A stretch of DNA of 10,301 bases from Firmicutes bacterium UBA994. GTDB lineage: Bacteria; Bacillota; UBA994. The notes under the pieces are model-generated. The model did not search any database. It saw only the letters and a program-made list of their open reading frames with translations, and was not told the origin of the DNA. Below, piece by piece: positions 1 to 6,730 of the stretch. The position numbers and the translations under genes were made by a program. The DNA is taken from contig DBBC01000098.1 of the NCBI GenBank assembly GCA_002292025.1, forward strand, positions 1 through 10,301, in the 5' to 3' direction. The stretch's first letter is position 1, and each line of letters begins with the position of its first letter.

Positions 1-423
1 ACGAAACGGCCATAACAGCGGCCGCCACGTGGTCAGGCCGGAAAGCTCTCCTAAACGCATGGATCTGAGGACGGCTTCCACTGCGGGCCAAAAAAGAAAC
101 CCGGCTACGGACAAGAGGATCAGATTGTGGACGAGGTCGATAGCGGCCCGCTGTGAGTCTTTCAAATGAAAGCGGTAGACGAGGTCCTCAGCGGAGATGT
201 GCAGTCTCTGGTTGTAGTAGTGGGCCACAGTGAGCATAAACGGAACAGCAAACAACCAAATTGATACGTCTCGCGCCCACTGCAGCGGGCTCAGGAAAAA
301 ATACCGAGCCACAATGTCCGCCACCATAACGACGATAAGAGGGTAAACCAACCATAGTAGTATTGCTTCAATGGATGCGTGCAAGGCATTCAGGAACTTA
401 AACTCCCGCCCCTGGTTCCCCAA
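1..423 (-). CDS. TRAP transporter small permease subunit (DctQ family), 3' end cut by window edge
   Basis: This is an open frame of 141 codons running off the left edge. It would encode the small membrane subunit of a tripartite (TRAP) transporter, which works with a large permease (DctM) and a periplasmic-type binding protein (DctP) to import organic acids using an ion gradient. Visible features are a first hydrophobic segment (about residues 17-39) ending in ARYF, then W49-A-R-D52 at the usual W-x-x-E/D position. A second segment (53-70) follows, then the RLHIS stretch (73-77) that matches the family's conserved His, a third segment (about 97-118), and a Trp/Pro-rich TTWRPLLWP motif before the expected fourth helix. 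I chose the TTG start at 421-423 because GGGGGAGG lies 7-8 nt upstream and an in-frame TGA lies just beyond. DctM would be expected off the left edge. No dctP lies upstream; tRNA-Trp does. The family call is by recognition of these motifs. Confidence 0.8.
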   Translation of the reverse strand, partial: MGNQGREFKFLNALHASIEAILLWLVYPLIVVMVADIVARYFFLSPLQWARDVSIWLFAVPFMLTVAHYYNQRLHISAEDLVYRFHLKDSQRAAIDLVHNLILLSVAGFLFWPAVEAVLRSMRLGELSGLTTWRPLLWPFR

Positions 424-504
424 AATCTCTACCTCCCCCGTCCGCGCCTGTCAGCACACGGATATCGCGCCGCGGCGCTACATGTCTTTATAATGTTGTA
501 TGTC

Positions 505-533
505 ACTGTAATACACCCACGAACTTGTGTCAA
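505..533 (-). promoter_or_regulatory. Sigma-A-type promoter for the TRAP permease gene
   Basis: On the minus strand TTGACA (528-533, perfect -35) is followed after 17 bp by TACAGT (505-510, four of six -10 matches). Transcription would start near 497, giving a leader of about 75 nt before the TTG start. The leader contains a GC-rich self-complementary stretch (GCGCCGCGGCGC). Confidence 0.6.
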
Positions 534-599
534 GAGTAAAGTTGCAAAATTGCGACGAGTTATCAAACCGACTAATAAAGGATGCTGTCGCGATTGTGC

Positions 600-628
600 T
601 TGACTGAGTTCTCAAACTCGCGTACAAT
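600..628 (+). promoter_or_regulatory. Sigma-A-type promoter for tRNA-Trp
   Basis: TTGACT (600-605) and TACAAT (623-628) are separated by exactly 17 bp, each one base from consensus. The -10 ends 11 nt before the first tRNA base, so the predicted transcript begins only a few nucleotides upstream of the mature 5' end. It is divergent from the dctQ promoter about 70 bp away. Confidence 0.75.
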
Positions 629-639
629 CGTTTTGACGC

Positions 640-715
640 AGGGGTATAGCTCAATTGGTAGAGTAGCGGTCTCCAAAACCGTTGGTTGTGGGTTCGAGTC
701 CCTCTGCCCCTGCCA
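640..715 (+). tRNA. tRNA-Trp (anticodon CCA)
   Basis: The 76-nt sequence folds as a standard cloverleaf. The 7-bp acceptor stem is AGGGGTA (640-646) with TGCCCCT (705-711), including one G-U. The D stem is GCTC/GAGT, the anticodon stem is GCGGT (666-670) with ACCGT (678-682), and the loop CTCCAAA places anticodon CCA at 673-675. A 5-nt variable loop precedes a T arm with loop TTCGAGT. Discriminator G712 is followed by an encoded CCA (713-715). The T stem (688-692 with 700-704) has a T-T mismatch at its second pair, which is unusual but tolerated in some tRNAs. It stands alone with its own promoter and faces the 3' end of plsY. Confidence 0.96.
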
Positions 716-719
716 TTAG

Positions 720-1319
720 TTAGTTTTTTTTGCCCCCAACCTTATTTTCTGTGCCCGCTAGGATTCGCTTGATATTCGCGCGATGCCTGTAAATCCCAAT
801 CACGAGAAGGCCGAGCGCAAACCAAATGTGCTCCACGCGATAATTCCACAGCTTGAGGAGTAGGGGCATGGAGGTCATCATCAGCAGAGAGCTGAGGGAA
901 ACGTACTTGGTGACGGCAATAGTCAGCGCAAATACAGCAAAACTGGCAAGCAGTACAGTAGGGAAGAGCACGGCGCATACGCCAATAGTGCAGGCAATGC
1001 CCTTCCCTCCCCGAAACCCAATGTACACCGACCAATTGTGTCCGATAACCGTAGCCAGAGCGACTGTCAGGACCTGCCAAGAATCAAGCGGCAACAACTG
1101 CGCTGCCACATAGGTGGGCAGCGCAGCTTTTAGCATGTCAACCACCAGCACCGTCACGCCTAAGGTTGCTCCCATCACGCGCATGGCATTAGTGCCGCCG
1201 ATGTTCCCGCTCCCATGTTTAGTGATGTCAATATTACGCAGCCTGCCGACAACGTATGCCGTAGGAAATGCGCCAAGTAAGTACGCAACAGCAACCATCA
1301 GTAAAAATTGACTGCTCAC
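720..1319 (-). CDS. plsY: Glycerol-3-phosphate acyltransferase PlsY
   Basis: This 199-residue integral membrane enzyme transfers the acyl group from acyl-phosphate (made by PlsX) to glycerol-3-phosphate, forming lysophosphatidic acid as the first committed step of membrane phospholipid synthesis. All three family motifs are visible: SGNIGGTNAMR (37-47), GHNWSVYIGFRGGKGIA (93-109) and RHRANIKRILAGTENK (178-193). Hydrophobic segments between them fit the seven-helix fold, and the length is typical. The GTG start (1317-1319) keeps the usual short N-terminus before the first helix, but its ribosome binding site is weak (a GAAAG-like stretch about 14 nt upstream). Only 27 bp separate it from the upstream protease gene, so it may depend on read-through and translational coupling from there. 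I see no plsY terminator; the gene ends 4 bp from the oppositely oriented tRNA-Trp. Confidence 0.95.
   Translation of the reverse strand: MSSQFLLMVAVAYLLGAFPTAYVVGRLRNIDITKHGSGNIGGTNAMRVMGATLGVTVLVVDMLKAALPTYVAAQLLPLDSWQVLTVALATVIGHNWSVYIGFRGGKGIACTIGVCAVLFPTVLLASFAVFALTIAVTKYVSLSSLLMMTSMPLLLKLWNYRVEHIWFALGLLVIGIYRHRANIKRILAGTENKVGGKKN
724..731 (+). terminator. T8 tract downstream of tRNA-Trp, probable transcription end
   Basis: Eight consecutive T residues begin 9 nt after the tRNA CCA end. I see no dedicated hairpin between them, so the tRNA's own acceptor/T-arm fold would have to act as the stem, or termination is inefficient. On the other strand the same bases encode the Lys-Lys-Asn end of PlsY. 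Confidence 0.35.
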
Positions 1320-1346
1320 ATTGCATGCACTTCTTTCACTTAAGTC

Positions 1347-2573
1347 CTACGGGAGCATTAGATGCGTTCTAATATGCTCTAATGCGCGCGCCAGTTGCGT
1401 ATCGTCTGGGGAGGCTGGGTCGGGCTGCTCAATGATTACGTCGGCTTTAATCCCCGCTCCGTCAATAATGATGCCGGATGGGGTCTTGTAACCTTGCACG
1501 GTAATCCACACCCGCGAGCCATCGCCCAGAGGATAGCCGTGCTGGATGGTGCCTTTGCCAAAGCTGGTGACCCCAAGCACTGTAGAGCCAAGGTGATCAC
1601 GCAATGCACCGGTAAGTAGTTCGGAAGCGGACGCGCTGCCTTGGTTAATGAGTACCGTGATGCGCCCGGTGTAGATACGTTGCCCTCTTGTTTTCGCTTG
1701 CCGTACGGTACCCTCGCGGTCAATCGTCTGATACACTACTTGGTCCGGACCAAGAAAGAAGCTGGCAATATCCTCGGCTACATGGGTGAGCCCGCCAGGG
1801 TTAAACCTCAGATCTAAGAGTAAATGTTTGATCCCTTGCTGTTCGAGGGAGGTCAGCGTCTGACGCATTTGTTCCGTGGCGGTAGTGGTAAACTGCGTAA
1901 GTATGACATGCGCAATGCCGGGTTCCTTGATCTTGTACGAAGCCATAGGCACAACGATGCGTGCCCGCGTTATAGTTACGTTCAGAGTTCTCCCGAGTGC
2001 GGGTCTAAAGACGGTCAGCGTCACGTTTGTTCCGGCCGGTCCCTTAATACGGTCTGTTACCTCATGCAGGGTTAGACCGCGCAAAGTCTGGTCATTCACC
2101 GCGACAATTATGTCACGCGGGAGCAGCCCCGCTCCTTGTGCGGGCGCGCCCCGAAAGACGGTTTCGATTTGTACCTGTTCTTCCACCATACGCACAATAA
2201 CGCCAATGCCGGTAAACTCACCGGCTGCACGTTCGGCGGTGCGCCTAGCTTCCTCGGGGTTTTCGTAGCGCGTAAGCCCGCCGTCGACACGACTGAGCAA
2301 CCCCCGCACCGCGTTTTCCATCATCTCGGAGGGGTCAAGATTGGGGTTAAGGTGGTTGTCCAAGACTAAGTTCTGCACAGCCAGCAGGCGAGCTACATTC
2401 GGGTCAACCGGCAAACCTAGGCGCGATAAAACAGCGGCTCCGACCGGACTCATGACAAACTGACTGGTCGCCCCTAGGAAGAGGCCAATTACGAGAAACA
2501 CTAAGCATAGCGCCACTACTTTGGGGAGAGCAACGCGAAACACAACCTTCTTTCCCTCTTCTTTTAATTCCAT
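1347..2573 (-). CDS. ctpA: S41 family C-terminal processing peptidase (CtpA/CtpB type), membrane-anchored
   Basis: This 408-residue serine protease recognises and cleaves protein C-termini outside the membrane. Domain order: a short charged cytoplasmic tail; one membrane anchor (about 16-40); a helical region (57-120); a PDZ domain (about 120-205, with FTGIGVIV and the GAGLLPRDIIVAVN carboxylate-binding region); and the S41 catalytic core (about 210-385). The Ser-Lys-Gln catalytic set known for this family is intact: S315 in GSASASE, K340 in SFGKG and Q344 four residues later, with the family's 25-residue Ser-Lys spacing. The tail after the core is short. The ATG start has GAGGGG about 7-8 nt upstream. 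plsY follows 27 bp downstream and is probably in the same transcript. Substrates cannot be read from the sequence; relatives act in sporulation signalling, envelope protein turnover or stress. I could not find a convincing promoter in the 130 bp upstream. Confidence 0.92.
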   Translation of the reverse strand: MELKEEGKKVVFRVALPKVVALCLVFLVIGLFLGATSQFVMSPVGAAVLSRLGLPVDPNVARLLAVQNLVLDNHLNPNLDPSEMMENAVRGLLSRVDGGLTRYENPEEARRTAERAAGEFTGIGVIVRMVEEQVQIETVFRGAPAQGAGLLPRDIIVAVNDQTLRGLTLHEVTDRIKGPAGTNVTLTVFRPALGRTLNVTITRARIVVPMASYKIKEPGIAHVILTQFTTTATEQMRQTLTSLEQQGIKHLLLDLRFNPGGLTHVAEDIASFFLGPDQVVYQTIDREGTVRQAKTRGQRIYTGRITVLINQGSASASELLTGALRDHLGSTVLGVTSFGKGTIQHGYPLGDGSRVWITVQGYKTPSGIIIDGAGIKADVIIEQPDPASPDDTQLARALEHIRTHLMLP

Positions 2574-2661
2574 GGGGCACCCCTCTCACAGATGTCTTAA
2601 ATTTAGCACACACTGCGCGGTATTATTCTCTACCCATGTGCACTCTTCCTCTTGCGCACGC

Positions 2662-2696
2662 AAAAACAGAGCTGCCCCATAACGAGAAATGGGCAG
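2662..2696 (-). terminator. Intrinsic terminator of the M42 peptidase operon
   Basis: On the minus strand CTGCCCAT (2689-2696) pairs with ATGGGGCAG (2672-2680) with one bulged base and an 8-nt loop, followed by TGTTTTTG. It begins 8 bp after the stop codon of the last M42 gene. Confidence 0.75.
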
Positions 2697-2703
2697 TCCA
2701 CGC

Positions 2704-3693
2704 CTACCCGGTGTATCTTGTTTCCATTAAGGCCTTTACCAGCTTTACCCCGTGCAGAACATCCGCGTAATCCACCATTTCGCTGGCGGTGTGAATATAA
2801 CGGCACGGAATGGACATCACCCCGGCCGGGATACCGCCCTGTGTGAGTTGAATGGCGCCGGCATCTGTCCCGCCTGTCTCTAACACTTCCAGCTGATAAG
2901 GTATATTATTGTCCTTGGCCACCTGCTCCATAAACCGCCGTACGGCAGGGGTGCACAGCACACTAGAATCGCGAATCTTGACGGCCGGACCCTTACCCAG
3001 CGACACATCCATGGTAATAGAGGTCGGCGTATCGCCTGTGCGCGTTACGTCCAGAGCGATACCGACATCAGGGGAAACGCTATAAGCGGCCACTCTAGCC
3101 CCTCTGAGACCCAACTCTTCTTGCGTAGTGAATACGGCGTAAATATCTGCGGCAGGATTAGTGACTGTTTTGAGCGCTTCGATCAGGATGGCACAAGCTA
3201 TACGCGCATCCATAGCTTTAGAAACCAATCGCTGTCCTAGGTCAACGAATTCTCGCGACACAGCCCCTAAGTCGCCGATGCGAACTTTAGCTTCGGCTTC
3301 TTCCTTGGTACTTGCGCCAATATCGATGAACATTTTGTTTAAAGTTAAGTCTTTTTGCGCTTCTAGTTTTTCGCAGCCGACAACGCCTGTGGTGCCGTCC
3401 GCAAAGACTATCCGGTTGCCAAGCATGGTCAGCGGAGCAATGCCGCCTACAGGATAAAAACGCAAGAAGCCATGCTTATCCACGTGAGTCACGATTACCC
3501 CGATTTCATCCATATGCGCGGCGAACATGACCTTCTTCTCTCCGCCGCGCTTAAGCGCAATTAAGTTCCCTAGGCTATCTGTGCGTATTTCGTCCACAAA
3601 AGGTGAAACTAGGCTCGTGATAAGCTCCCTTATCGCTTTTTCGTTCCCCGCCGGACCGTAGCACTCGACAACCTGCTTGATGAGTTCCTTCAT
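2704..3693 (-). CDS. M42 family metallo-aminopeptidase, third gene of operon
   Basis: This 329-residue cytosolic zinc/cobalt aminopeptidase belongs to the M42 (TET, FrvX/YsdC) family. These enzymes trim N-terminal residues from short peptides inside a hollow dodecamer. Expected active-site residues are present: H60 in AAHMDE with D62, bridging D162 in KAMDAR, catalytic E192 and metal ligand E193 in TQEE, D215 in ALDV, and H301 in RYIHT. The GGTDAGAIQ stretch (274-282) is also typical. The usual ALDDR is AMDAR here, keeping the ligand Asp but losing the second one. Residues about 70-155 form the inserted dimerisation domain. The ATG overlaps the previous gene's stop (ATGA, 3690-3693), with AAGGGGG 9 nt upstream. 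Substrate preference (acidic, basic or neutral residues) cannot be predicted; older annotations call relatives endoglucanase M or glutamyl aminopeptidase. Confidence 0.92.
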   Translation of the reverse strand: MKELIKQVVECYGPAGNEKAIRELITSLVSPFVDEIRTDSLGNLIALKRGGEKKVMFAAHMDEIGVIVTHVDKHGFLRFYPVGGIAPLTMLGNRIVFADGTTGVVGCEKLEAQKDLTLNKMFIDIGASTKEEAEAKVRIGDLGAVSREFVDLGQRLVSKAMDARIACAILIEALKTVTNPAADIYAVFTTQEELGLRGARVAAYSVSPDVGIALDVTRTGDTPTSITMDVSLGKGPAVKIRDSSVLCTPAVRRFMEQVAKDNNIPYQLEVLETGGTDAGAIQLTQGGIPAGVMSIPCRYIHTASEMVDYADVLHGVKLVKALMETRYTG

Positions 3694-4709
3694 AGCATAA
3701 ATCCCCCTTCAACGCTTCTGAGGAATAGTTTAATCAATTGTATGGTATGATCAAAATCGCGCAGGCTGAGCATGGACACGGGCGAGTGGATGTACCTGCA
3801 GGGCACGGAAACGACTACTACAGGAATGCCTCCCTTAGTTTGGTTAATGCGCCCGGCATCGCTGCCCCCTGTAATGGATCGTTTATACTGCACGGGGATG
3901 TTGTTTTCACGCGCCAGACGCTCTAGTTCTCCGACCAATCGTCTGTCTGAGACTACCGAAGCGTCCATGACCGTGATAGCCGGTCCCCCTCCCATAGTGG
4001 TGCTGTAACCATGCTCTTCGCTGCCGGGCACGTCGTTGCAAGTTGTTCCCTCCAGCACCACGGCGAAATCCGGTTCCAGCGCGTAAGCTGCCACTCCTGC
4101 GCCGCGCAGCCCAATCTCCTCCTGTACGGTAAAAGCACCATAGAGCGTAAATGCGTAGTCCTCCCGCAGTACTTCCGCCAACACGGCGCAGCCTGCACGG
4201 TCGTCGAAGGACTTGCCTTTAACAGCAGTATCACTAAGATAACCAAACTCTGTGGCAAACACCGCGTAGTCTCCAAGTTTGACCATCTTTTCGGCCTCTT
4301 CCTTGCTCTTGGCTCCGATATCGATGTAGAGGTCGTTAAGGGATATTACTTGGTTACGCTCTGCAGGTTTCTGCAAATGAATGGCTTTCGCGCCGATTAC
4401 TCCCGCCACACGCTTGCTGCCGATGACAACATGCTTTGACACTAAGATGCGGTCGTCGAGACCCCCCACCTTGCGAAAACGCAACAAGCCTGACTTGTCA
4501 ATAAAGGAAATCATCAGTCCGCACTCATCCATATGCGCGGCTAGCATTACCTTTGGACCACGCGTGCCCGTTTTGACGGCAATGAGATTACCCAGCGCAT
4601 CGCGCCGCCAGTTGCTCACACAGGTCTCAAGTTCTTGGGTTAACAGATCTCGCACCTCGCCCTCGTACCCCGAGGGGCCAAAGGCCTCCGAAAGTCTCTT
4701 TAGTAGCAT
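3690..4709 (-). CDS. M42 family metallo-aminopeptidase, second gene of operon
   Basis: This is a 339-residue paralogue of its two neighbours with the same M42 layout. Active-site residues are H59 and D61 in AAHMDE, D169 in SFDDR, E197/E198 in VQEE, H308 in RYIHS, and E220 in VVLEGTTCND at the position where the flanking paralogues have Asp. Glu here occurs in a subset of M42 enzymes and may reflect a different metal or substrate setting. GGSDAGRINQTKGG (281-294) is conserved. The ATG start has GGAGGGG 5 nt upstream. The 5' end overlaps the upstream M42 gene by 10 bp and the 3' end overlaps the next by 4 bp, so the three should be translationally coupled. This copy has a distinctive insertion around EEHGYSTTMGGG (231-242). 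Confidence 0.92.
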   Translation of the reverse strand: MLLKRLSEAFGPSGYEGEVRDLLTQELETCVSNWRRDALGNLIAVKTGTRGPKVMLAAHMDECGLMISFIDKSGLLRFRKVGGLDDRILVSKHVVIGSKRVAGVIGAKAIHLQKPAERNQVISLNDLYIDIGAKSKEEAEKMVKLGDYAVFATEFGYLSDTAVKGKSFDDRAGCAVLAEVLREDYAFTLYGAFTVQEEIGLRGAGVAAYALEPDFAVVLEGTTCNDVPGSEEHGYSTTMGGGPAITVMDASVVSDRRLVGELERLARENNIPVQYKRSITGGSDAGRINQTKGGIPVVVVSVPCRYIHSPVSMLSLRDFDHTIQLIKLFLRSVEGGFML

Positions 4710-5752
4710 AGCAGCCCCTCCACAAACTTACGGTCGACGCTGGCCACAAAGTACGCCAAAAGACGGCCGGTAAGCTTAATATCGTTTATGGACAGTGTTT
4801 CCACGGAGGTATGCATGTACCGCAGCGGTATCGACACCAACCCGGTAGGGATGCCGGCGCGGGTGACTTGCATTGTCCATGCGTCTGTACCTGTAGGGCC
4901 GGGGATGGGGTCAATCGCAAAAGGAATGTTATGTTCCTTGGCCAGTTCTGTTAACCTCTCATAGACCTTGGGGTGAATATTTGCGCCTAGCGCCACGCTG
5001 GGCCCCTTCCCGAGCGGGGCGGTATACTGTTCCGGGACGCCCGGCATCTCGCCATGGCAAACATCAATGGCGATACCTATGTCGGGCTGAACATGATAGG
5101 CGCTTACCAGCGCTCCGCGCGAGCCTACTTCCTCTTGCACAGTGGCCACGGCGTAGACATCAGCAGTGTGGCGCATGCGACACAGCTCGCTCAGACAATG
5201 GTAGATGGCTGCCACCGCAGCGCGGTCATCTAAAGCTTTAGCCGCCACAAAATCGCCGCTGAGCGGGATAAGATTGCGGTTAACTGTAACTAAGTCCCCC
5301 ACTGCCACTACTGCCTTGACCTCTTCCTCGGTCAGCCCTAAGTCAATGACCATATCCTCCATTTTAATGGCCTTGTCGGCGTCCTCGGGGGTTAGCAGAT
5401 GCGGCGGCTTCATGCCGATGACCCCGATTAGGTCACGTCGCCCGTGCACCCTCACTTCTTGTGCGACTAAGGTGCGCTGATCTACTCCGCCAATGGATAT
5501 AAAGCGCAGAAACCCCTTCTCTTCGATTTTAGTGACCATTAGGCCAATCTCGTCCATGTGCGCCGCCAACATGACTTTGGCCCTGTTTTCACCCTCTCCC
5601 CGCTTCAATGATATGACATTGCCCAGCGTGTCGGTGGTGACTTGATCTGTCTGTGCGGCAAAGACCTCATGAATGACTTTGCCCACCGAACCTTCATAGC
5701 CTGAGACCCCTGTTGCTTCGACCATCCGCTTAAGAAACTCCTTGGTGTCCAG
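4700..5752 (-). CDS. M42 family metallo-aminopeptidase, first gene of operon, proposed CTG start
   Basis: Third member of the M42 set, 350 residues if it starts at the CTG proposed here. Numbering from the internal ATG at 5723-5725, the ligands are H56 and D58 in AAHMDE, D166 in KALDDR, E198/E199 in VQEE, D221 in AIDV and H305 in RYMHT, so it should be active. GPTGTDAW (276-283) replaces the usual GGTDA-type loop. That ATG has no ribosome binding site at normal distance and would remove the start of the N-terminal helix. In-frame codons upstream read (L)DTKEFLKR before MVEATGVSGYEG, matching the N-termini of both downstream paralogues. No ATG, GTG or TTG occurs in frame before a stop at 5879-5881. 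CTG at 5750-5752 sits 7 nt from AAGGAGG. The family call is firm; the start is an inference. Confidence 0.9.
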   Translation of the reverse strand: MDTKEFLKRMVEATGVSGYEGSVGKVIHEVFAAQTDQVTTDTLGNVISLKRGEGENRAKVMLAAHMDEIGLMVTKIEEKGFLRFISIGGVDQRTLVAQEVRVHGRRDLIGVIGMKPPHLLTPEDADKAIKMEDMVIDLGLTEEEVKAVVAVGDLVTVNRNLIPLSGDFVAAKALDDRAAVAAIYHCLSELCRMRHTADVYAVATVQEEVGSRGALVSAYHVQPDIGIAIDVCHGEMPGVPEQYTAPLGKGPSVALGANIHPKVYERLTELAKEHNIPFAIDPIPGPTGTDAWTMQVTRAGIPTGLVSIPLRYMHTSVETLSINDIKLTGRLLAYFVASVDRKFVEGLLCY

Positions 5753-5759
5753 AGTACCC

Positions 5760-5766
5760 CCTCCTT
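5760..5766 (-). promoter_or_regulatory. Ribosome binding site that sets the CTG start of the first M42 gene
   Basis: AAGGAGG on the minus strand, followed by a 7-nt spacer and CTG (5750-5752). No other start-type codon lies at a suitable distance; the ATG at 5723-5725 is 34 nt away. Confidence 0.6.
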
Positions 5767-5833
5767 CTTGTTTGTCAATGCTCCCCGCTTTGTTTTCGAC
5801 GTCGATCGCAAACTTCCTGCTCTCGAAATATAA

Positions 5834-5863
5834 GCAGTCCGCGGTAAGTTTCCCGCGGACTGC
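5834..5863 (-). terminator. Intrinsic terminator of surE
   Basis: A perfect 11-bp stem (5834-5844 with 5853-5863) with an 8-nt loop lies 10 bp after the surE stop. On the minus strand it is followed by TTATATTT, a moderately T-rich tail. It separates surE from the M42 operon. Confidence 0.75.
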
Positions 5864-5873
5864 CGAGCTTGTG

Positions 5874-6623
5874 CTACGCTAGGTCGATTTTCCAGCTCTC
5901 TACTTCTGCCATCAGGCGATAATTGGTAAGGTCAAAGTGAATGGGTGTTACGGATGCGTAGCCGTTTTCAATGGCCCACACATCGCTTTCCGGCGTCTCG
6001 TCGTTCACTACGGCCCCGCCGAGCCAGTAATACTCGCGCCCCCAAGGGTCAGTGCGTAAATCAAACTTGTTCTCGTATTTTCGCTGCCCGAGAAACGTAA
6101 TCTTCACGCCACGCGCCTTTTCACGCGGCCAGTTGACATTGAGCAGGGTGTCGGGCGGAAGGCACCTATTGCGCCACCGCCCCGCTATCTGCGCCGCAAA
6201 ATCTGCGGCGCCTTCATAGTCAGTCTCGCGAAAATCAGCAAGGGAAACGGCTATGGCAGGTAACCCGAGCAGCGCAGCTTCAATCGCCGCCGAAACCGTA
6301 CCGGAATAGAGCACATCCGTCCCTAAGTTGGCCCCACGATTAACACCGGATACTACTAAGTCCGGCTTTTCAATCTTTAGACCTTCCAGCGCAAGCTTAA
6401 CGCAATCGGCTGGCGTTCCGTTCACAGCATAAGCGGCGGAGGCCGGGAGCCCGGTGATGTGCTTGACACGCAGCGGAGAGTGGACGGTAATGGCATGTCC
6501 GGTAGCGCTGCGCTCGCGATCTGGCGCGACGATAGTGACCTCACCTAGATGAGACAGCGCAGCGGACAGAGCTCGAATGCCCGGGGCAAAAATACCGTCG
6601 TCATTAGTGACAAGTATGTGCAC
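5874..6623 (-). CDS. surE: 5'/3'-nucleotidase SurE
   Basis: SurE is a cytosolic metal-dependent phosphatase that removes phosphate from nucleoside 5'- and 3'-monophosphates (some also act on short polyphosphate) and is linked to stationary-phase survival. With the start chosen here the protein has 249 residues, typical of the family. The four metal ligands fall at the classic positions: D8 and D9 in TNDDG, S39 in RERSATGH, and N95 in SGVNRGANLG. The YSGTVSAAIE helix (106-115) follows as expected. The frame stays open to an ATG at 6645-6647, but I chose GTG at 6621-6623. AGGAGG lies 7 nt before it, the motif spacing then matches characterised SurE proteins, and the longer form would add an unsupported MYTTGGLS extension. 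It is transcribed divergently from mgtE and has its own terminator. Confidence 0.96.
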   Translation of the reverse strand: MHILVTNDDGIFAPGIRALSAALSHLGEVTIVAPDRERSATGHAITVHSPLRVKHITGLPASAAYAVNGTPADCVKLALEGLKIEKPDLVVSGVNRGANLGTDVLYSGTVSAAIEAALLGLPAIAVSLADFRETDYEGAADFAAQIAGRWRNRCLPPDTLLNVNWPREKARGVKITFLGQRKYENKFDLRTDPWGREYYWLGGAVVNDETPESDVWAIENGYASVTPIHFDLTNYRLMAEVESWKIDLA

Positions 6624-6630
6624 AGATAGT

Positions 6631-6636
6631 CCTCCT
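6631..6636 (-). promoter_or_regulatory. Ribosome binding site setting the surE GTG start
   Basis: AGGAGG on the minus strand, 7 nt before GTG (6621-6623). It lies inside the reading frame that the upstream ATG would open, which argues against that longer start. Confidence 0.8.
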
Positions 6637-6648
6637 GTCGTATACATA

Positions 6649-6677
6649 TTTTTATCACACGGCTTGTCTCTTGTCTA
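6649..6677 (-). promoter_or_regulatory. Probable surE promoter
   Basis: On the minus strand TAGACA (6672-6677) is followed after 17 bp by TAAAAA (6649-6654), ahead of the AGGAGG site. Both hexamers are imperfect, so the call is moderate. Confidence 0.45.
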
Positions 6678-6696
6678 GCCGAACGCAGCGGGTGGG

Positions 6697-6705
6697 TGTT
6701 ATACT
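6697..6705 (+). promoter_or_regulatory. Probable extended -10 promoter for mgtE
   Basis: TGTTATACT is an extended -10 element (TG, one base, then TATACT at 6700-6705). No good -35 lies at 16-18 bp. Transcription would begin near 6712, leaving a leader of about 125 nt before mgtE. Confidence 0.5.
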
Positions 6706-6730
6706 AAAACAAGTGAAAGGTGGTGGTTGT

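Noticed and set aside
379..603. Plus-strand 74-codon frame over the dctQ/tRNA upstream region
   Set aside because: No recognisable domain and no ribosome binding site, and it runs across the divergent promoters and antisense to dctQ.
5751..5778. TTGACA (5773-5778, minus) with TACTCT (5751-5756) as the M42 operon promoter
   Set aside because: The -10 is weak, and transcription would begin inside the coding region after the ribosome binding site AAGGAGG. Homology supports translation from upstream of that point.
5605..5811. Minus-strand 68-codon frame overlapping the start of the first M42 gene
   Set aside because: It is a shifted frame of the M42 5' end with no family resemblance; the M42 frame explains the sequence.
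6624..6647. surE start at ATG 6645-6647
   Set aside because: It would place the AGGAGG ribosome binding site inside the gene and add eight residues before the conserved N-terminal strand; GTG at 6621 fits better.
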